A stretch of DNA of 64,000 nt from Myroides guanonis (GTDB lineage: Bacteria; Bacteroidota; Bacteroidia; Flavobacteriales; Flavobacteriaceae). Location of the stretch: the NCBI RefSeq assembly GCF_900114085.1, contig NZ_FORU01000001.1:390637-454636 (forward strand). The letters run 5' to 3'. The position numbers and the translations under genes were made by a program. The stretch's first letter is position 1. Each line of letters opens with the position of its first letter. The notes below the pieces were generated by a model. The model made no database searches. It saw nothing but the letters and a program-made list of their open reading frames with translations, and was not told the DNA's origin. Positions 28,436-36,403 of this stretch are shown here, piece by piece.

Positions 28436-29551
28436 ATGAGAAGACTTGTATTTTTAACTGTAATTTTAATTTTATCTATCTCATGCTCAAATAAGACGGA
28501 TGATGGTGTAAAGTTGGTTAATGTTGATTTTGGAAAAGGACAATATGAAGAGCCATTTGTCTTTCTAAGCTCTAAGCCCAGAATACTGGTAAAATCACTT
28601 GAGTATACACCGAATTTTTTCTTGTCGGATACTATCGTTTTAGAAAAGACATTCTCTATTGGTTTCAACGAAGAGAGTATAAGGTCTAAATCTACAGCAT
28701 TTGTTCAACTTGTAGATTCAACCGGTTTTTCTCCAAAAGGTATTTCTGTTTATTTTAATGATTCGTTATCTAGTAATGGATGGTATGAGATAAAGCCAAG
28801 TTTACAAGAACAAGATTTGAAAATTAAGCTCAAACTAGATCCAGATAGAGGAGAACATATTTTTTATGGAAATGTAATAATCAAAGCAGATGAACTAGAT
28901 TTAATAAATGAACTAAATGTTCAAGAAGAGAATATTGTAATTGGAGAATGGAAGGTAAAACAAGAGATCAGTTGGCCAATTTTACTTTGGATTATATGGT
29001 TTATTATTGTGTCTTTTATTTTAGTTTTTTTAGGAATATTAATAAAATTTATTTTCGAAATTTTTATTTGGTTAGGAAGTGTTTTAAACACTAGCATAGC
29101 ATCATCCTCAGAATTAAAAGTTGTTCCTAATGCTGATCGACCATATAAAAGAGTTGAAATTGATGCAGTTTTTAAAAAAACAAAAACAAAACTTCATGCA
29201 GAAGCGGTAATTCGTGGGAAGGGAGAAGCGTTGTTTCAAGATTGTTATACCGGAAAAGTTCTCAGAGGTGGAGATTTGTATGATTACGAACACATTCGTT
29301 CTTCAGAAGAGATTTATATGAAGTATAGGGATATATTAACCAATGAAGAGATTGCTGAAGTTGTAAACTGTGAGGAGAATGTAAAAGTAACATTAAGAAG
29401 TATAAATCAATCTAAAGGCAAAAGACGTTTTGAAGAGTGGGCATCACAATCAATAATCATGAAACACAATATATGCATTAAAACTTCAAAAGAGAATACT
29501 AAAATTGCAGATATTGGTATCAAAAAAGCAATTAAGAATTTAAATAGATAG
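28436..29551 (+). CDS. Membrane-anchored protein with C-terminal HNH-like domain
   Basis: 371 residues in three parts. (1) Lipoprotein-type signal with lipobox ISCS (Cys17) and an exported beta-rich region to about 175. (2) A hydrophobic stretch about 180-215 (one long helix, perhaps two). (3) A C-terminal domain, 235-371, that looks like an HNH/beta-beta-alpha nuclease: CYTGK (270-274), DYEHI with His287, and TLRSINQSKGKRRFEEW with Asn324 and Lys327. If one helix crosses the membrane, the HNH part is cytoplasmic; with two it would be exported. The domain is repeated by the next gene. HNH assignment is from motif reading. Confidence 0.7.
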   Translation: MRRLVFLTVILILSISCSNKTDDGVKLVNVDFGKGQYEEPFVFLSSKPRILVKSLEYTPNFFLSDTIVLEKTFSIGFNEESIRSKSTAFVQLVDSTGFSPKGISVYFNDSLSSNGWYEIKPSLQEQDLKIKLKLDPDRGEHIFYGNVIIKADELDLINELNVQEENIVIGEWKVKQEISWPILLWIIWFIIVSFILVFLGILIKFIFEIFIWLGSVLNTSIASSSELKVVPNADRPYKRVEIDAVFKKTKTKLHAEAVIRGKGEALFQDCYTGKVLRGGDLYDYEHIRSSEEIYMKYRDILTNEEIAEVVNCEENVKVTLRSINQSKGKRRFEEWASQSIIMKHNICIKTSKENTKIADIGIKKAIKNLNR

Positions 29552-29633
29552 TATTTAAAAGTGAGTAGTTGATTTTTAATAGAATATGTTTACTATAAAA
29601 TTCAAGATTGTACATTTCAAAAAAACATCTAAA

Positions 29634-30074
29634 ATGCACAATCCAAACCGTCCGTATCATCGGGCAGAAATAGATATAGAATTTAATAAAGTAAAAGCAG
29701 CGTTGCATTCTGAAGCGGTAATCCGCGGGGAGGGTGTAGCGTTGTTTCAAGATTGTTATACTGGAAAAACTCTCAGAGGCGGAGATTTGTATGATTATGA
29801 ACACATTCGTTCTTCAGAAGAGGTTTTTATGAAGTATAGGGATATACTAACCAATGAAGAGATTGCCAAAGTAGTTAATTGTGTTGATAATGTGAAAGTA
29901 ACACTGAGGAGCATAAATCAATCTAAAGGCAAACGACGTTTTGAGGAGTGGGCAAAACTAACAACGGTAGTTAATCATGACTTATGTATGAAAACAGCGT
30001 TGAAAAATGTAGAAAGAGCTGATAAGGGAATTGAAAGAGCTATCAAAAACTTGGTGAAACGAGTTGAGATTTAG
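29634..30074 (+). CDS. Stand-alone HNH-like protein, copy of the preceding C-terminal domain
   Basis: About 146 residues starting at MHNPNRPYHRAEIDIEFNKV. It matches residues 233-371 of the preceding protein along its whole length and keeps all the putative HNH residues (CYTGK, LYDYEHIRSSEE, VTLRSINQSKGKRRFEEWA). It has no signal or membrane helix, so it is cytoplasmic. The frame is open from an ATG at 29586, but the start at 29634 coincides with the start of homology. It may be an alternative effector cassette, a dominant partner or an immunity-like decoy. Confidence 0.7.
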   Translation: MHNPNRPYHRAEIDIEFNKVKAALHSEAVIRGEGVALFQDCYTGKTLRGGDLYDYEHIRSSEEVFMKYRDILTNEEIAKVVNCVDNVKVTLRSINQSKGKRRFEEWAKLTTVVNHDLCMKTALKNVERADKGIERAIKNLVKRVEI

Positions 30075-30273
30075 CATATATCACTTTGACTACTTTCTTC
30101 TAATCTAAGTTGTTGGAAAGATAGTATTGAATGTAAAATTGGTTTTATGGGTTTCCACTGATTAAAAATAGGAGGTAAGAGAAGTGTTCACGCTTCGCTC
30201 TTTTCAGTCTCCTTTATAACCATGACACTTCCTAGTGTTTAGGAACAATGTGGGTTTTACTTTTTACTCGTTT

Positions 30274-30519
30274 TTATAAATTAGAATTTTTCTTGTCAAT
30301 AATAATTTTGTTTGTTATTAAAACAGCAATAGCTACGACAATATTTACATAGAGTAATTTTTCTTTTACATTTTCTGCGACTTCAAAAAAATTTAAATCA
30401 ATCAGTACTGTGAATAGAATATAAAGAAACATTGGAAAACTCATATAATAATATTTTTTATTAAATTTTTTACTAAAAAACAATATTAAAACCATAATAA
30501 GAGAAGAAAATGTAAGCAT
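30274..30519 (-). CDS. Small hypothetical membrane protein
   Basis: An 81-residue frame with three hydrophobic segments (MLTFSSLIMVLILFF, MSFPMFLYILFTVLIDL, VNIVVAIAVLITNKIII) and a Lys-rich end. Composition and segment spacing look like a real membrane protein, but no family was recognised. It opposes the HNH operon. Confidence 0.5.
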   Translation of the reverse strand: MLTFSSLIMVLILFFSKKFNKKYYYMSFPMFLYILFTVLIDLNFFEVAENVKEKLLYVNIVVAIAVLITNKIIIDKKNSNL

Positions 30520-31660
30520 TATTTATATGTTAAAGATAAGTTATACTTGCTAAGATAGTACTTAAAGATAGCTTAGCTAATAAAAGAGTGTTCTTAACAG
30601 CCTGTATTAACTTAATTACTAAATCTATTATAATATCATTCTAAAAGCAGTATAGTACTCAATGTCGTCATAGAAATTAGACTTCATATTTTATAGAAAT
30701 TCCCGAATAAGATATTGTTCTGGATTATTCCTTAGAGCTGTTACCGTCTTCTTTTTTCTCTTTTCCTCCAAAACCACCAACCTCCCAAATCTTCTAATTT
30801 GTCGATCCATAAATCAAGTAAATGGTTAAATCACAAAATAAAATTTCGGATAATTCCCCTTCTTTTAAAACCTCTAATATCTCCTTACATAAAAGAGGTT
30901 GATTTCTTTATGAAACGCTCTTAAAAAGGCTGTTGATGGTCTTTATGCTTATGTTTATACTTCTAACAGTACTTGTTTCTTTAAATGGACATAGATACAA
31001 AATCCACAAGACTAGGAATGAGTGAACTAATTTTACTGGATTTAATTTACCAAATTCTTTCTATTGCAAAACTAGTGGGAAATACAAAGTCCGGTTTGTA
31101 TTGTGATTATTTTGATATCATATGATATCAAATGATTTAAAATATTTTGTAACAAACTGTATATCAGTATTTATAAATATCAAAAAAGTGCTTTGTTCGG
31201 GAACTCTTCGGGGATTTCTTGTGTTTACTTGGGCTAGAGGCCCATTTACTGAACAAGACCCGAACATGACTCGAAGGAAACCCATATAAAACCCGATAAT
31301 TTGTGATTATTATCATCTATTTTTACTTCATCAGTTCACTATGATCGTGTCTCTTTTCTCTTTTCTCTTTTCAGTCTCCTTCACCTAACATCTGTCTCCT
31401 AATTGCTCATCACTCATCACTATTTACTTTTCACGCATTTCGCATTACTTCTCACGTTTTTCGTTTCTCGCTTCACGTAATTCAAATCACAAAAATCAAA
31501 ATTCAGACAGGACCGCACGGCCATTTTTAGTCCTGTGGACTGAAAATAGTAAGGTGCCAGTAGGTGCGATGGTCGAAGTAAATCTGCGATAGCAGGTATT
31601 AAATGATTGAGTACCATTGTAAAAGTGTGATGTATTACTATTTAATAGAATAAAAACAAC
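30520..31660. repeat. Gene-free stretch with phrase repeat, cluster 5
   Basis: More than 1.1 kb without a credible gene. 30520-31100 shows nothing recognisable. A 22-base palindrome sits at 31111-31132. 31320-31610 is made of the dispersed words (ACTTCATCAGTTCACTATGA, TCTCTTTTCTCTTTTCTC, CAAAATTCAGACAGG, GTCGAAGTAAATCTGCGATAG). A small hairpin TTTTAGTCC-TGT-GGACTGAAAA lies near 31525-31546. Confidence 0.5.
31111..31132. promoter_or_regulatory. Perfect 22-bp palindrome
   Basis: TTTGATATCAT directly followed by its exact complement ATGATATCAAA. Such uninterrupted dyads are usual for dimeric repressors. No start codon is within 400 bases on either side that it could obviously control. Confidence 0.5.
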
Positions 31661-31694
31661 TATATTTGTGTACACAATCATGTACACAAATATA
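31661..31694 (+). promoter_or_regulatory. Operator and promoter of the Phd/YoeB pair
   Basis: Perfect 14-base arms TATATTTGTGTACA (31661-31674) and TGTACACAAATATA (31681-31694) around six bases. The left arm contains the -7 box TATATTTG (31661-31668). The ATG of the antitoxin follows 13 bases later, so antitoxin binding would block transcription (autorepression as in other Phd/YefM modules). Confidence 0.8.
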
Positions 31695-31707
31695 AAATAT
31701 AGAAATT

Positions 31708-31968
31708 ATGGCAGTATTAGAAATAACAGCAAGAGACTTTAGAAATAAATTAAAGGACTGTTTTAACCTTGTTGATAAGGGGCAAAGAGTAGTGATTAAG
31801 CGAGGAAGTGAAAAATCGTATCTCTTAGTGCCTATTGATGTAGAAGATGTCGTATTAAGCTCTGAAATGGAACTAAAATTAGAAAGGTCGATAGAGCAAA
31901 TCAAAGAGGGAAAATCTACAACAGTGAAGAGTGTTGATGAACTAAATAAATTTCTTGAATCTTTATGA
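31708..31968 (+). CDS. Phd/YefM-family antitoxin
   Basis: An 86-residue antitoxin. The N-terminal Phd fold is seen in LEITARDFRNKLKDCFNLVD and GQRVVIKRGSEKSYLLVPID; the C-terminal acidic helix (LERSIEQIKEGKSTTVKSVD) should bind the toxin. It overlaps the YoeB gene by 4 bases and lies just behind a strong operator. Confidence 0.92.
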   Translation: MAVLEITARDFRNKLKDCFNLVDKGQRVVIKRGSEKSYLLVPIDVEDVVLSSEMELKLERSIEQIKEGKSTTVKSVDELNKFLESL

Positions 31969-32243
31969 GTAAATTTGTCATGATATTTTCTGACGAAGCT
32001 AAAAATGATATGGCTAAATTAAAGAAGTCAGAACCCCAAGCCTTTAAAAAATTACAAAAATTATTAATAGAGCTTACACTACATCCTTACACAGGTACAG
32101 GAAAAGTAAAGCTTTTAAGGCATCGTAACGGCGAGCAGCTTGTAAGAAAAATAACAGATAAACACAGACTTATTTATACTATACTAGATGATATGTTAAT
32201 AGTTAATGTACTTAACGCTTACGGACATTATCTAGATAAATAA
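31965..32243 (+). CDS. yoeB: Txe/YoeB-family mRNA interferase toxin
   Basis: A 92-residue RelE-superfamily toxin of the YoeB branch: MIFSDEAKNDMAKLKKSEPQ, LLIELTLHPYTGTGKVKLLR, GEQLVRKITDKHRLIYTI and the characteristic C-terminal VLNAYGHYLDK with His/Tyr. YoeB cleaves mRNA on the ribosome. Paired with the preceding Phd/YefM antitoxin. Confidence 0.93.
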   Translation: MSKFVMIFSDEAKNDMAKLKKSEPQAFKKLQKLLIELTLHPYTGTGKVKLLRHRNGEQLVRKITDKHRLIYTILDDMLIVNVLNAYGHYLDK

Positions 32244-32385
32244 AAAAGCAACTAACTACTGACCGTAGAGAAGAAGTTATAGTGCCTCTTTATGATTAGA
32301 GACTGCCCCTTTGTTTTTAACCAAATCTTTGATTTTGTTTCGTCTTAGTAAAACTGTACAGCTGTTCTATGACTCCGATTTTACA

Positions 32386-33174
32386 TTAATAGATTACTTT
32401 AAGGTTGATGAATTTTTTTCGAATCATTTGCAGATCTTTATCGTACTCTATATGATTTGTGGTGTTTGACTTTAAGGCACGAATATATGTTGCTTCTCTT
32501 TTTGTTATGTATATAAATTGAGGTTTATAGTCTACTCTAAATCCTAACACTATGCAGTTTTTCAAGTTTGGTGTTTCTTCTATATCAAATCCATTGATGA
32601 GCTGGTAATAGTTGTGTAATAGGTCTAATTTTAAATCAATTAACTCAACACTCGGATTAACCATGGTCTTGTCTTGATTTGTTTTGTATTTTAGATTTAA
32701 ATCTAAATCTTCAATTCCTTTACTCGTCAATATTTTTTTTCTACATTTTTCTAATTTTATTAATTCTAGAGGAAATAGGTATAATGCTATATCTTCATTG
32801 GATAAGTTATCTAATGTAGGTTGTGTTTTTTGTAAAAAGAGGTGAAATGAATCTCCTAATTCATATAATGTATATGATTTAGAAGGATTTTCCTTGATGT
32901 AATTGAATGCAAAATGATTAAATAAATCTTCACCTAAAAAGTTTACTAATGAGGGGTAATCTATTTTTAAACAGGCTATTAAACGTTGGTAATATCCGCG
33001 ACTGTATATGTTTATGCGCTCTAATTTATCTGATGTCGAACTACCTTTGATATGATTGTTAAAGTCAATGGAACTTTCTTCATTTTTGAAAAATATATTT
33101 GAAGTTGTTGCGTTTCCCGTCATCATCAAGTATTGAAAACAGAGTTGTGTTTTTTCTAAGTTTAATTTCTTCAT
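32386..33174 (-). CDS. HvfC/BufC-like partner protein (DUF2063)
   Basis: A 262-residue protein. The N-terminal 110 residues carry the DUF2063 pattern: CFQYLMMTG, a Tyr-rich RINIYSRGYYQRLIACLKID, YPSLVNFLGEDLFNHFAFNY, NPSKSYTLYELGDSFHLFLQ. Such proteins pair with DUF692 oxidases and help recognise the peptide substrate (as MbnC, TglI, BufC). The C-terminal half (about 150-262) is unlike bacterial BufC and is unassigned. Its ATG overlaps the DUF692 stop (ATGA). Confidence 0.82.
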   Translation of the reverse strand: MKKLNLEKTQLCFQYLMMTGNATTSNIFFKNEESSIDFNNHIKGSSTSDKLERINIYSRGYYQRLIACLKIDYPSLVNFLGEDLFNHFAFNYIKENPSKSYTLYELGDSFHLFLQKTQPTLDNLSNEDIALYLFPLELIKLEKCRKKILTSKGIEDLDLNLKYKTNQDKTMVNPSVELIDLKLDLLHNYYQLINGFDIEETPNLKNCIVLGFRVDYKPQFIYITKREATYIRALKSNTTNHIEYDKDLQMIRKKFINLKVIY

Positions 33175-34067
33175 TTAATTTCTAAATATTCGCTAGTCAC
33201 TGGATTTGAATTTATTCCGTTTAGAGTGTTGTAAATACTAGTATTTGGTATTTTACCATTAATTACTTCTTTTGCTAAATTTATTTCTCTAACTAAATCT
33301 GGATAATCTGGAATGTTAGCGTCCCACTCTAACAAGGTACTCACTCCTCCTGTTAATTGGTGTACAATTTGGTATAATTCCCATACTTTAGTAGGCACAG
33401 GTTGGTCGTGAGTGTCAACAAGTAAATTGTTGTAATTTGTGGGTCCTGCTAAATGCACTTGTTTTATGGCATGGTGTGGTAAATTATATATATATTCTTT
33501 AGGGTCAAAGTTGTGATTGGTTGCAGAGACAAAAACATTATTAACATCAAGTAGCAATTCACAATTGGTGTTGTTGCATAATTGTGTTAAGAAGTCATTT
33601 TCCTTAATGTCTGAAGCTACAAACTCGACATAAGTTGATGGGTTTTCTATTACTAGTGGTCTTTTTATATAATCTTGTATTTTTAAAACGCGCTCAGTAA
33701 CGTGTTTTAGTGATTCTTTATTTAAAGGTAAGGGCAATAAATCATGTGTATTAATAGTAGCTAAACCTGTCCAACACAAATGGTCTGAAATCCATTCTGG
33801 CTGAACAAATTCCGCTAATTCAAGTAGCTTGTCTAAATAGTGATAATTTATAGGATCTGTACTACCAATCGACATTGAGACACCGTGCATTACAAAAGGG
33901 GTGTCTTTACGCAAATGTTCAATTACTTTTCTTCCATATCCAAAATCATCCATATAGTTTTCACTAATGATTTCGAAAAAATCGACTTCACAAGCATTTT
34001 GCATTAGGTAGGGGTAATGTTGTGTTCGGAGACCGACTCCTAAATTGAATTTTTCTAAAGTTTTCAT
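33171..34067 (-). CDS. DUF692 multinuclear non-heme iron oxidase (MNIO)
   Basis: About 298 residues, TIM-barrel of the DUF692/MNIO family (MbnB, TglH, BufB relatives), cytoplasmic. Family motifs: GVGLRTQHYPYL, FFEIISENYMDD, FVMHGVSMSIGS, ISDHLCWTG, PLVIENPSTYVEF, LLLDVNNVFVSATNH, VHLAGP, DTHDQPVP and LLEWDANIP, together supplying the His/Asp/Glu/Asn ligands of the iron cluster. These enzymes modify cysteines of ribosomal peptides. The open frame starts at a TTG (34088), but the ATG at 34067 fits better. Its substrate is probably a neighbour gene product. Confidence 0.92.
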   Translation of the reverse strand: MKTLEKFNLGVGLRTQHYPYLMQNACEVDFFEIISENYMDDFGYGRKVIEHLRKDTPFVMHGVSMSIGSTDPINYHYLDKLLELAEFVQPEWISDHLCWTGLATINTHDLLPLPLNKESLKHVTERVLKIQDYIKRPLVIENPSTYVEFVASDIKENDFLTQLCNNTNCELLLDVNNVFVSATNHNFDPKEYIYNLPHHAIKQVHLAGPTNYNNLLVDTHDQPVPTKVWELYQIVHQLTGGVSTLLEWDANIPDYPDLVREINLAKEVINGKIPNTSIYNTLNGINSNPVTSEYLEIK

Positions 34068-34082
34068 GTGTGATTTTTTAAT

Positions 34083-34107
34083 AGGCAAGGCCTTTTGAGC
34101 CTTGCCT
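34083..34107 (-). promoter_or_regulatory. Intercistronic hairpin in the MNIO operon
   Basis: Perfect 9-base arms AGGCAAGGC and GCCTTGCCT around CTTTTGA, lying between the ferritin-like gene and the MNIO start (16 bases before it). No T tract follows on the minus strand, so a full terminator is unlikely; it may stabilise the upstream message or attenuate expression of the two maturation genes. Confidence 0.55.
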
Positions 34108-34116
34108 TAAAATAGA

Positions 34117-36387
34117 TTAAGTTGATGGAGGAAAGATTAAACGAATAATATTCGTTTTAGGTTTTTCTGGTTTTTCACTAAATTTTTGTTTGTATCTATC
34201 TGCATAAACTTTCCATGCCACATCATACACTAACTCTCCTTTTTCAAAGTTTATAATTTCTTCATCTCCTGTCATTTCATTTTTATATTTCATCTGTTTC
34301 AAATCACCATCAGGTTTAGGAAACATCTGTAAGGCCGAAATAGGTACGGCACAACCACCCGTGGTAGCACAATTGTTTGAACCTGGAACAGATACAAATT
34401 TTATTTCTTGATTTTTTGAAGGATTTGTAGGTGAACCACAATTAGAGCCTCCTTCATAAGCTTGAACAAAACCACAACCTCCTTCAGATCTACATGTGTT
34501 TGTGCCTTTGCAAGAATGATAAATTGCTGGTGCTGCACAACCTAAATCACCATACTTTACCCACGGATCATTTTCATCTTTTTCGCTTTTATCTTTTTTA
34601 GGCATATATAAACCTTGACAAGAATGATAGTCTCTTAAATGATTTTTTACTTTAGAATCAGGTTTAATTTGTAAGTCGGGTGTTTTTCCTAGTAACGCCC
34701 AACAAATCGACATCCTGTCCCCAGAACCAACCATAGCTGGTGATGGAAATTGTCCAGTTTGAATAGTCCAATATTCTTCCATTCCCATTAATAAACCTTT
34801 AAGTGTACCTGTGGTGGCTTTTGATAATAGTTCGTGCCAAGGTATTTTTTTATGGTCTATTGCTATATCTTGGGTCACCATATTCATTGCGTCAGCGATT
34901 TCCTCTGCAGGAGGTAATTGCGGATAATTTATGCGGTTTTTAATGTAATCCTTTTGATTGGTAATGAGATTGCTTTCTCCCCAAATGAGATTGTTATTGG
35001 CATGGTATAGATCCCAAGTCATGTAGTTTGGTTTGGCAATCAATTTTTCAACCGCTTCAAAGATTTCGTGGTGATCCATTTTTCCGTTAGCACCACCTCG
35101 AGCTGCTTCACTTGCCGATTTTATTGGATTTCCAACATCGTCGAAAGACTTATGGTTTTCTTTTAATGCCGCATCATCAACTCTGTTTTCTGGTTGTACA
35201 GCTAGTAAACTGTTGTCAGCTTTCAGGATATTCATAGCCGCAAGTGTTGCTTTTACCTCATTTAGTTTTTTGATTTTTGTTTTTACGGCGATTACACATG
35301 ATGGAGTAGTACAGTTGAATAAGTCTTTATTGAGTTCGATTTCATACTTCTCTATGGCATTTTTAGAATCAAACTTTATTTCGGTTAGTAAAAAAACAAT
35401 TGTGTCTCTAACTGCCTCGTCTTTATGGGGAATCAAACTAGTAATAAGATTGAAAATTAATTCGTAAAGTGGTAAACCTTCTCCTTGATCAAGTATTCCA
35501 TTTATCATTCTAAGAATTTCCCCGAATTTGATATTTTCCGAAGTTATATCTGATAGATTTGTTCGCAGACCTTCATATTCTGATTTTTTATTGTTGTTTC
35601 CCATTTTGTTGAAATGGTCTCTTTGGATTGAATTGTCAAAAAATCCTTTAGAATACATATGTTGTCCGTCTTCATATTTTATCAATAAATAAGTAATAAT
35701 TGAAGTATATAATCCGGAAATAGATCCAAACATCAAGTTTGGTTTTTCTGCTATTTTTTCTTCAAATGGCAGCTTATTGTCGTACTTGTATTTCTTATCA
35801 TCACGAATCTCTTCTTGTAGATCATGTTCAGATGATTCAATAGCTAAGAATAGCTTGATTTGTTCGGCATTTAAAGCTTCTAGGTTCACCTTGACATCTT
35901 TGTAAATGGAACTGTCTTTTAGGTCGTTAAAATCAATAATACCTGGGATTTCGGTTTTGTTTTTAGCGTAACATTTCCAACCAAAATCTGAATCTACGAG
36001 TTTGTTATTTGTGAATTTCGGCTTGTTTCCATACGCATTGTTTAAATTAGCAGCGATTTGTAAATGCAACATTTCTTCAATGAATACTTTGAAAACTTTA
36101 TTGAAAGCATCTTGATTTGTAGGGTGCTCGTTTTCTGAGTAATATTTGGGCCCCATACCCGGCCATTGTCTACCTTGATAGAAATTATTGCCTGTGTTTA
36201 TTTGGTGAAATCCTTGAATAGAATACATTCCAGACATGTATAATGGAATGGTGAACAATTCAACTTCAAGAGCCATTTGAAATAAACGTTGTAGGTTTTC
36301 CTGATCGAGTTCAAAATACTTATTTGGCCTCTTTGATAAACTCGAGAGGTCTAACATCAGGTTGTTATTTAACTGTATTGTTGTCAT
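34117..36387 (-). CDS. Large VioB-type ferritin-like protein with Cys-rich C-terminal region
   Basis: 756 residues. Residues about 20-250 match the ferritin-like domain of the VioB/iminophenylpyruvate dimer synthase type: FQMALEVELFTIPLYMSGMY, then FIEEMLHLQIAANLNNAYG, supplying Glu/His metal ligands. Residues about 585-685 are rich in Cys and Gly: DYHSCQGLY, LGCAAPAIYHSCKGTNTCRS, EGGCGFVQAYEGGSNCGSP, NNCATTGGCAVP. The CKGxNxC and GGCG words recall metallophore-like MNIO substrates. No signal peptide. Next to MNIO and its partner, it is the only Cys-rich product of the operon and a plausible substrate. Confidence 0.78.
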   Translation of the reverse strand: MTTIQLNNNLMLDLSSLSKRPNKYFELDQENLQRLFQMALEVELFTIPLYMSGMYSIQGFHQINTGNNFYQGRQWPGMGPKYYSENEHPTNQDAFNKVFKVFIEEMLHLQIAANLNNAYGNKPKFTNNKLVDSDFGWKCYAKNKTEIPGIIDFNDLKDSSIYKDVKVNLEALNAEQIKLFLAIESSEHDLQEEIRDDKKYKYDNKLPFEEKIAEKPNLMFGSISGLYTSIITYLLIKYEDGQHMYSKGFFDNSIQRDHFNKMGNNNKKSEYEGLRTNLSDITSENIKFGEILRMINGILDQGEGLPLYELIFNLITSLIPHKDEAVRDTIVFLLTEIKFDSKNAIEKYEIELNKDLFNCTTPSCVIAVKTKIKKLNEVKATLAAMNILKADNSLLAVQPENRVDDAALKENHKSFDDVGNPIKSASEAARGGANGKMDHHEIFEAVEKLIAKPNYMTWDLYHANNNLIWGESNLITNQKDYIKNRINYPQLPPAEEIADAMNMVTQDIAIDHKKIPWHELLSKATTGTLKGLLMGMEEYWTIQTGQFPSPAMVGSGDRMSICWALLGKTPDLQIKPDSKVKNHLRDYHSCQGLYMPKKDKSEKDENDPWVKYGDLGCAAPAIYHSCKGTNTCRSEGGCGFVQAYEGGSNCGSPTNPSKNQEIKFVSVPGSNNCATTGGCAVPISALQMFPKPDGDLKQMKYKNEMTGDEEIINFEKGELVYDVAWKVYADRYKQKFSEKPEKPKTNIIRLIFPPST

Positions 36388-36403
36388 GATTTGTTAGATT
36401 TGG

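Noticed and set aside
35213..35467. Forward 84-residue frame inside the ferritin-like gene
   Set aside because: Antisense to a long protein with recognised domain and no own signals.
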